21,711 nt of DNA from Prevotella sp. GTDB taxonomy: Bacteria; Bacteroidota; Bacteroidia; Bacteroidales; Dysgonomonadaceae. This document shows, piece by piece, positions 17,000 through 21,711 of this stretch. Where the stretch lies: positions 1 to 21,711 of the forward strand of contig JAISES010000240.1 of NCBI GenBank assembly GCA_031263965.1, read 5' to 3'. The notes under the pieces are model-generated. The model was not told where the DNA came from. It ran no database searches and was given only the letters and a program-made list of their open reading frames with translations. The position numbers and the translations under genes are program-made. Position 1 is the stretch's first letter. Each line of letters begins with the position of its first letter.

Positions 17000-17139
17000 A
17001 GGCAACACCTGAAAAATATTATCATTTCATATTCTTGTCCTTTTTTCTGCGCGCAATCACAGATTGCTTGCGTTCCTTTTGCCCCAAACAACAAAGGAAC
17101 CAAAAATGCTTTATACGCCCGCTTTGATTTTCTCTTTCC
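17000..17139. other. spacer without a gene
   Basis: No convincing coding frame. A segment at about 17060-17105 (TTGCGTTCCTTTTGCC and CAAAGGAACCAAAAATG) contains the inverted pair GTTCCTTTTG/CAAAGGAAC and looks like another short palindromic repeat. Confidence 0.45.
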
Positions 17140-17260
17140 CGTCATCGCGAGGGTTTACCCGAAGCAATCCATCTGTATTTTTCGGGCAGCCACAAAGGAC
17201 TGCCCCTACAGCTAACCGGCCAATTTCCGGATTGCTTCGCCTTTCAGGCTCGCAATGACG
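17140..17260. repeat. CGTCATTGCGAG-family palindrome, copy 2
   Basis: Long imperfect inverted repeat: CGTCATCGCGAG (17140-17151) with CTCGCAATGACG (17249-17260), inner GAAGCAATCC (17161-17170) with GGATTGCTTC (17229-17238), and innermost GGGCAG/CTGCCC (17184-17189, 17200-17205). The interior matches 21475-21580. Confidence 0.75.
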
Positions 17261-17308
17261 AGAGGAATAGAGCAATCGGATACGGCAATAATTATTCTAT
17301 AAAACGCA

Positions 17309-17346
17309 GAAACTGTTTAAATTTTATAGCAAATTTAAACAGTTTC
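17309..17346. repeat. MITE end-to-end palindrome (copy D)
   Basis: GAAACTGTTTAAATTT (17309-17324) and its perfect complement (17331-17346) surround the 6-nt loop TATAGC. It is what remains if the two ends of the MITE-like element are joined. It lies 30 bp past the stop codon of the 600-residue lipoprotein gene and could act as its 3' stem-loop. Confidence 0.8.
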
Positions 17347-17376
17347 CAAGTATATATAAAAAGATTGTATGATGCT

Positions 17377-19179
17377 TTACGGCCTGGTTATCAGAATGCT
17401 GTTTTCCACAACGTTTTTCGCCGTATTGAAGATGCCTTCGTATACGTACCCGTTATTGTCTCTGATAACGATATTCTTCAGGTAGCTCTTCGACTGGCAA
17501 CGGCTCACGTTTCCATAGACAGGTACTGTAATGGTGATAAAACCTATTTTTACTTTCTCCTCACCTATCTTTTCATAAGTAGTTTCCCCCGAAAAGAGAA
17601 TATCCTGTTTGAACTTGAAGCTGTTCATCGTAATATCCGCAGGACGGATAACCGCGTCTTTTACGGAAACAAGTTTGGTCGTTCCATTTTCTGCGTAAAC
17701 ATCATAACTGATTGTCAATTCATCAGGAACCTTCTTCCCGAGAATCGGATACTTGTAATTTAATGAAATATCCGCGTTCTTGTATGTACGCTTGAAACTT
17801 CCCACTTGGACAACATTGCCCAAAATGCCGTAATCGTCGGTGTAAGATACAGGCAGGACATATTTCAGGTCGGAGTATACAACCGACTTAACGATCGTTC
17901 CGAAGTTCCATATCTCTTCTTCGGTATTGAGAACAGTTACCGGTATCTTGAGCAGTATCAAGTCGATGTTGGCTATCAGCTTGGCTATATTCACGCCTTT
18001 AGACCCGAAGGCAGGCGATTTACCCGGCAGACTGATATTGCCGTAAGTACTGGTTCTGTTTTCCAGGGAGAGAGTTCCGTCCACTGAATAGGCCCCGTCC
18101 AGAATGGATATGTCGGGTGTGATGTCGATTTTCGCGCTGGTCAGCAATTCCCCGTATGTGTCGGATATGGAAGGGTTGGTTACGACAAGGTTGTTTTCAT
18201 AAACAGGGGTTACAGTCGGTTTCAGTCCGTTAATCGCCACAGAATAACCTATCTTGTAGTTCCCGTTCAATCCGTAGGAAAGAATGCTCTGGTTTGACAG
18301 GTTGGCCTCTATGCGAAGCGGCATTTTGATGTCTTTTACTTTCAGCGTGGCAGACAGGGAATCGATACCCAATGTGTTGATCGGAATACTAAAGTCGAAG
18401 CTCTGGGATTTGATATAGTCCAGCAATGCCTGCGGTATATATTGCGACAGTTCGTAATTGCCTATATGGTTGAATGAACCTGCAAAGCTAAGTACCGGAT
18501 CAACGGCCAGCCTCACCTCGAAGGTATTTGTGATTTCGGTAGGCAGAATCTGTTTCTTGGAGAAGGCCATCCTGAAAGTGTATGCCATGCTGACATTCGT
18601 CGCCGGATTGAATTTGAAACCGTTGCCCAGATCATATTCATCCTGCAGGTTCAGTATTTCGCAGGAATAAGCCTTGCCTGACTTCAATTTTGATTGTTCC
18701 TGTGCAATGCTCGCCTTGTACAAATCGACGGATACATCGATGGTTCCACTCCGGAAGACTTCGCCCAATTGTGCACGGGTAGTTTCCAGACGGTAAACGC
18801 CCTGCCCTGCAACCTCTACACCTGTGATTTTCTTCAAGCCTGCATATTGTTCCAAACGGATATACAGGATATTATCCTTTTTTAAGGAAGCAGCCAGTTC
18901 AGGGGAAACACCGGACATGCTGAATGTTCCTTCCGATATTTCCTCTGCCGTACTGTTGAAGGTAATGTTCTTTTCGGTCAGCGACACAATGTCCGAAGCC
19001 ATGGATACTCCGTTAACGGCGTAACTGACGCCGTCATTCCCGCCGCTTTTGTTTTCTACCGAAACAACGGGTTGAGAATCCCGGTTGTCCTGGACGCCGC
19101 CTTCCGGTTCGATGTCCTGCTCGCAGGCAGGAAAGGATAAAACAGCGATAATTAATGCTAAAAGATACTTTTTTTTCAT
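17377..19179 (-). CDS. large lipoprotein of unknown family
   Basis: A 600-residue predicted lipoprotein. MKKKYLLALIIAVLSFPAC is a signal peptide with Cys 19, followed by a flexible acidic stretch (EQDIEPEGGVQDNRDSQP). The rest is beta-rich with few Cys (SCEIL near 155, SRCQSK near 560), many alternating strands and repeated themes (for example LRIEANLSNQ, YKIGYSVAINGLKP, AKIDITPDIS). I do not recognise a domain; the layout suggests a surface or periplasmic beta-sandwich protein, as in many Bacteroidetes lipoproteins. It is a single gene with no obvious partner, bracketed by inverted cloverleaf-like repeats (16909-16999 and 19414-19504). No convincing -7 box was found upstream. Confidence 0.85.
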   Translation of the reverse strand: MKKKYLLALIIAVLSFPACEQDIEPEGGVQDNRDSQPVVSVENKSGGNDGVSYAVNGVSMASDIVSLTEKNITFNSTAEEISEGTFSMSGVSPELAASLKKDNILYIRLEQYAGLKKITGVEVAGQGVYRLETTRAQLGEVFRSGTIDVSVDLYKASIAQEQSKLKSGKAYSCEILNLQDEYDLGNGFKFNPATNVSMAYTFRMAFSKKQILPTEITNTFEVRLAVDPVLSFAGSFNHIGNYELSQYIPQALLDYIKSQSFDFSIPINTLGIDSLSATLKVKDIKMPLRIEANLSNQSILSYGLNGNYKIGYSVAINGLKPTVTPVYENNLVVTNPSISDTYGELLTSAKIDITPDISILDGAYSVDGTLSLENRTSTYGNISLPGKSPAFGSKGVNIAKLIANIDLILLKIPVTVLNTEEEIWNFGTIVKSVVYSDLKYVLPVSYTDDYGILGNVVQVGSFKRTYKNADISLNYKYPILGKKVPDELTISYDVYAENGTTKLVSVKDAVIRPADITMNSFKFKQDILFSGETTYEKIGEEKVKIGFITITVPVYGNVSRCQSKSYLKNIVIRDNNGYVYEGIFNTAKNVVENSILITRP

Positions 19180-19289
19180 TGTTTGTGAGTTTTGAATAAC
19201 TGAATTATAATTATATAGTTTTATATGTGTTTGTTTGGAACTTACGGGAATTTTAAACCTTTATAGTATCATATAGCTGCAACTGATTA

Positions 19290-19310
19290 TTATAAAATTT
19301 AAACAATTTC
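19290..19310. repeat. MITE right-end remnant
   Basis: TATAAAATTTAAACAATTTC followed by TAAG matches the right end of the MITE-like element with one change (CAATTTC for CAGTTTC). No left partner is seen nearby. It lies upstream of the 600-residue lipoprotein gene. Confidence 0.55.
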
Positions 19311-19413
19311 TAAGATATATTTTTCAAAAATAATAAAAAACTTATGTATTCATCATAATAGCCCGTTAAATTTTTAATTATCAGAGATTTCAAAGCTTTA
19401 GTGTGTCGATTAT

Positions 19414-19504
19414 CCCCTGTCCACGCAGACTTGCAGTCTGTGTATTGCGCAGCAAAAAAGTTTGTTTTTCGGGCAGGACACGGACAAATGTCCGCGCCAG
19501 CGGG
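19414..19504. repeat. cloverleaf-like repeat, copy 2 (inverted)
   Basis: The reverse complement matches copy 1: GCTGGCGCGGACATTTGTCC and GTGTC, then CACAGACT with loop GCA and AGTCTG. The outer stem is partly eroded on the low-coordinate side (CCCCTGTCCACG). The orientation is opposite to copy 1. Confidence 0.7.
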
Positions 19505-19673
19505 AAACTATTTTTTGTAAAGGCCCTCTTTGTAATTTTGAACGGAGTGAATTGCAAATAGCTGAAGCGAAGGCGAAGCAAATATCTCCTAAAAAAAAGA
19601 TTCTTCGTTCCTCAGGATGACAAAGTGCTGAATTATAAAAAGTCAAGATGACTACAATGACAAAACTATTGTT
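19505..19673. other. spacer without a gene
   Basis: No supported coding frame. The phrase AGATTCTTCGTTCCTCAGGA and then TGACAAAG (about 19600-19628) looks like another dispersed repeat of Bacteroidetes spacers, known to me only by general resemblance. Confidence 0.35.
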
Positions 19674-19681
19674 TATCTTTG
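19674..19681 (+). promoter_or_regulatory. -7 box before the small lipoprotein frame
   Basis: TATCTTTG matches TAnnTTTG and lies 24 bp before the ATG at 19706. No good -33 TTTG is seen. It may also serve tlpA-like transcription from further upstream. Confidence 0.45.
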
Positions 19682-19705
19682 TGTATCACTTATCCGGTTA
19701 TTTAA

Positions 19706-19838
19706 ATGAAAAAAGCAATTTTATTTTTGTCTGTTCTGATATTGGTTTTATCATCTTGTAAGGACAAAAATAGTCGGTATTCCTCAGTATCCGGATAAAA
19801 AAGAATGGACAGAGAATGTTGCTAAAAATGAACAATGA
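19706..19838 (+). pseudogene. tiny or frameshifted lipoprotein
   Basis: The ATG at 19706 opens a textbook lipoprotein signal, MKKAILFLSVLILVLSSCK (Cys 18), but the frame stops after 30 residues at 19796-19798. The next frame continues from about 19775 as GIPQYPDKKEWTENVAKNEQ to a TGA at 19836-19838. Dropping one base near 19775 would join them into about 44 residues. So this is either a 30-residue lipopeptide or, more likely, a broken small lipoprotein gene. It lies 64 bp upstream of the TlpA-like gene on the same strand. Confidence 0.5.
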
Positions 19839-19861
19839 ATCAGATAGATTTGTTATCTGAT
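19839..19861 (+). promoter_or_regulatory. hairpin upstream of the TlpA-like gene
   Basis: ATCAGATA (19839-19846) and TATCTGAT (19854-19861) form an 8-bp stem with a 7-nt loop that begins right after the broken lipoprotein frame. No T-run follows, so it may be an operator or mRNA structure rather than a terminator. The role is unknown. Confidence 0.4.
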
Positions 19862-19902
19862 ATATATCCGAAGTACTATATTTTTATTAAAATTCTATTT
19901 AA

Positions 19903-21003
19903 ATGAAGAAGATTATATTATTTCTTGCAGCTATAACCTTATTGGCTACATCGTGTGGTGAAAAAGACGCGTTCACCATAAAAGGAAAATTACCAAGTGC
20001 GGAATATGACGGGCAAACGGTATATTTGCAGACTCTGGATTCTACATGGTCGAGAAATCCAAAGACATATGTAACCATTGAGACAGCCAATGTTCTGAAT
20101 GGCGAGTTCGTTTTTAACGGAATTGCCAAAGAAGGCCCTGCTTTACATTTTATAGTTCTCGATAATGCCCCTGAAAACATGAAAGCCCCGGTTGCCGTAA
20201 TCGTTGAGCCAGGGCAAATCAAAGTTACTTTAGATTCTGTTTCTACTGTAGAAGGAACACCTCTGAACAGCAGTTATCAATCGCTGATGTCTGATGTATC
20301 CGCACTGTCCGGCGAGATTGAAAAAGTGCAAAGTGATACGGCTAACCATGATAAAGCCGCATTGGATAAGCAATTGAGAGAAAAGGGAAATCAGCAAAAT
20401 CAAATTATATTCGATTTTGTAAAGGCCAACATTCAAAATCAGGTTGGGACATATCTCTTCGTTACAAATTCTTACAGATTTGATGTAGAGCAGACTAAAG
20501 AATTACTGGCATCTGTAAAACCTGAGTTGAAAGGTAAGTTGAAAAAAATAGAAGCGCGTATTATTCCGTTGGAAAATACTGCTGTCGGTAAAACTTTTAC
20601 TGATATAAACGGTAAAACGCCGGAAGGAAAAGAGGCCGCTTTATCTGAATACGCAGGCAAGGGAAAATATGTGCTTGTTGATTTTTGGGCTTCATGGTGT
20701 CCCGATTGCCGGATAGAAACCCCAACTTTAGTAGAAGCTTATAACTTATACAAAGACAAAGGATTTGAAATAGTCGGCTTTTCGCTGGACAAAACGAACG
20801 ATAATTGGGTAAAAGGGTTAAAAGACCTGAATATCACCTGGCCGCAGATATCCGAACTTAATGTATGGGATAGTAAGCCTGTTGCCGATTATGGTGTTTC
20901 ATCAATACCCCATTTGGTCTTATTGGATAAGGATGGTAAAATAATAGCCCGTGGATTGAGCGCATATGAAGTTGCGGAAAAACTTGGCGAATTGCTTAAG
21001 TAA
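19903..21003 (+). CDS. TlpA/DUF4369 thioredoxin-fold lipoprotein
   Basis: A 366-residue lipoprotein: MKKIILFLAAITLLATSC with Cys 18. Residues about 22-120 are the DUF4369 beta domain (FTIKGKLPSAEYDGQTVYL, VVEPGQIKVTLD-type end), then a helical linker with charged repeats (about 125-215) and a C-terminal thioredoxin-like/AhpC-TSA domain (about 222-366). The redox site is WCPDC (C266, C269) in VDFWASWCPDCRIETP, and the cis-Pro loop is VSSIPHLVLLDKDG. It is probably a periplasm-facing, membrane-anchored thiol-disulfide reductase; such proteins act in cytochrome maturation or envelope redox repair, and the partner here is unknown. The MITE copy E starts 21 bp after its stop codon. Confidence 0.94.
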   Translation: MKKIILFLAAITLLATSCGEKDAFTIKGKLPSAEYDGQTVYLQTLDSTWSRNPKTYVTIETANVLNGEFVFNGIAKEGPALHFIVLDNAPENMKAPVAVIVEPGQIKVTLDSVSTVEGTPLNSSYQSLMSDVSALSGEIEKVQSDTANHDKAALDKQLREKGNQQNQIIFDFVKANIQNQVGTYLFVTNSYRFDVEQTKELLASVKPELKGKLKKIEARIIPLENTAVGKTFTDINGKTPEGKEAALSEYAGKGKYVLVDFWASWCPDCRIETPTLVEAYNLYKDKGFEIVGFSLDKTNDNWVKGLKDLNITWPQISELNVWDSKPVADYGVSSIPHLVLLDKDGKIIARGLSAYEVAEKLGELLK

Positions 21004-21026
21004 TTTAGAATAAGTACAGAATATTA

Positions 21027-21222
21027 AGAAACTGTTTGAATTTTATCGAAAAATATTATTATAGGATCAGAAAAAGACTTCTTAGCAATTTTTTTATGCT
21101 CTTTTCAGCGTATTTTTCCCTTTTTACTTTTGGTTTAGCCCGCTAAACCCGCAAGCAAAAAGAACAAAATCCATCTGAAAATACCTATAAAAAAAATTTG
21201 CTATAAAATTCAAACAGTTTCT
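21027..21222. mobile_element. MITE-like element, full copy E
   Basis: About 196 bp, nearly identical to copy A at 1434-1628. The ends GAAACTGTTTGAATTTTA/TAAAATTCAAACAGTTTC are perfect over 18 bp. Flanked by TAA at 21025-21027 and 21222-21224, the expected 3-bp target duplication. Confidence 0.85.
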
Positions 21223-21297
21223 AAGTAACGAGTAAAAAATAAGATGGCAATTTAGATCATATAATAGAGTTTATATTTTTTAATAGAAGATTATAAA

Positions 21298-21383
21298 CGT
21301 CATTGCGAAGAGTGAAACGATGAAGCAATCCATAAAAGAACATTCCAGCTGGATTGCTTCACCGCAAGCGGTTCGCAATGACG
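21298..21383. repeat. CGTCATTGCGAA-family palindrome, copy 3
   Basis: Outer arms CGTCATTGCGAA (21298-21309) and TTCGCAATGACG (21372-21383); inner arms AAGCAATCC (21323-21331) and GGATTGCTT (21351-21359). The right half is the same sequence as copy 1 at 135-167. Confidence 0.78.
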
Positions 21384-21474
21384 GTTCAATAATTAGCTGA
21401 GTTTTAATCTATATAATGTTTAATAAATTAATTATTGTCGTATCTGATTGTTCTATCTATATATTCAATTTCTC

Positions 21475-21590
21475 CCGTCATTGCGAGGGTTTACCCGAAG
21501 CAATGACGGTTGTATTTTTTTCGGACAGTCACAAAGGACTGCCCCTACCGCTAACCGGCCAATTTCAGGATTGCTTCGGATAAATCCCCG
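21475..21590. repeat. CGTCATTGCGAG-family repeat, copy 4
   Basis: Hairpin CCGTCATTGC/GCAATGACGG (21475-21484, 21500-21509) with inner GGGT/ACCC, then a tail (GGACTGCCCCTAC, CTAACCGGCCAATTTC, GGATTGCTTCGG) that matches copy 2 at 17195-17240. The far end seen in copy 2 is missing or eroded. Confidence 0.7.
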
Positions 21591-21625
21591 TCATCATTAG
21601 ACATTATTTCAAATTAAATTTGTAT

Positions 21626-21639
21626 CATACGTGCGTATG
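21626..21639. promoter_or_regulatory. perfect palindrome before the edge transposase
   Basis: CATACG-TG-CGTATG is a perfect 14-bp palindrome 12 bp before the putative transposase start. It could be part of the element's end or a regulator site. ATCATAC/GTATGAT arms (21624-21630, 21650-21656) surround it. Confidence 0.4.
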
Positions 21640-21651
21640 TACGATATTTGT

Positions 21652-21711
21652 ATGATGAAATACCAAGCATGGCAAAAGAACCCGTCTCGCTTCCGGGCGA
21701 TGACAGGCATT
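21652..21711 (+). CDS. start of a probable IS5-family transposase, cut by window edge
   Basis: Two adjacent ATGs (21652, 21655) open 20 codons to the window end: MMKYQAWQKN, then PSRFRAMTGI. The phrase FRxMTGI with an aromatic/basic lead matches the start of the HTH_Tnp_4 domain that precedes the DDE nuclease in Bacteroidetes IS5-type transposases. The rest lies outside the window. Another frame from 21669 (MAKEPVSLPGDDRH) is also open but looks less like a known family. Twenty residues is thin evidence. Confidence 0.5.
   Translation, partial: MMKYQAWQKNPSRFRAMTGI

Noticed and set aside
16937..17258. + and - frames of 60-90 codons in the spacer after the small gene
   Set aside because: They run through palindromic repeats, are Cys/Pro-rich without pattern and have no promoter or start context.
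19390..19646. Minus-strand frames of 63 and 78 codons
   Set aside because: They are translations of the inverted cloverleaf-like repeat and neighbouring dispersed repeats.
1434..21222. Possible CRISPR-like array from the repeated 195-bp units
   Set aside because: Copies are kilobases apart, have inverted ends and target duplications, and there are no spacers or cas genes.

Overview
The window reads as an AT-rich chromosomal segment of a Bacteroidales bacterium, possibly Dysgonomonas or a close relative. The genus is a guess from gene content; the phylum is much firmer. Evidence for the phylum: lipoprotein signal peptides throughout, the Bacteroidetes promoter -7 box TAnnTTTG upstream of several genes, few Shine-Dalgarno sites, and Bacteroidetes-typical families (DUF2027-Smr protein, DUF4369-TlpA lipoprotein, very long TamB, long-type DeoC, GH123-like secreted enzyme).

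Layout. 1-107: possible 3' end of a + strand gene. 262-8160, minus strand: an operon arsC/Spx-like -> tamB -> DUF2027-Smr -> LEA14-like lipoprotein, followed by a GH18 chitinase-like lipoprotein across a mobile repeat. 8161-8802: repeat-rich spacer ending in a good promoter. 8803-10536 (+): secreted GH123/DUF4091-type glycoside hydrolase. 10537-10986: nested repeat insertion. 10987-13680 (-): valS. 13881-14906 (-): thiL with its own terminator. 15023-16902 (+): compact operon dtd - mazG-like - deoC - small unknown gene, divergent from thiL. 17377-19179 (-): 600-residue lipoprotein of unknown family, bracketed by inverted copies of a structured repeat. 19706-19838 (+): tiny, probably broken lipoprotein gene. 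19903-21003 (+): TlpA/DUF4369 thioredoxin-fold lipoprotein. 21652-21711 (+): probable first 20 residues of an IS5-type transposase, cut by the window edge.

The genes are mostly housekeeping or cell-envelope genes: outer-membrane biogenesis (tamB), translation quality control (valS, dtd), nucleotide and deoxyribose metabolism (mazG-like, deoC), thiamine cofactor synthesis (thiL), glycan degradation (GH18, GH123) and envelope redox (TlpA).

The unusual content is in the spacers, which hold several families of short non-coding repeats. (i) A ~195-bp MITE-like element, terminal repeat GAAACTGTTTGAATTTTA and 3-bp TWA target duplications, with two full copies and at least four remnants; one copy sits exactly on a stop codon. 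(ii) A 249-bp element with GTACATGACAAAAA ends, inserted into a MITE copy and flanked by 13-15-bp direct repeats. (iii) A ~91-bp cloverleaf-like repeat, present twice in opposite orientation around the unknown lipoprotein gene. (iv) CGTCATTGCGAG palindromes at four places. (v) A 22-bp-arm perfect hairpin at 8572-8647. Two opposed GC-rich motifs that resemble a dispersed repeat also lie in frame within valS. No CRISPR array, rRNA, tRNA, phage or complete defence system was seen.
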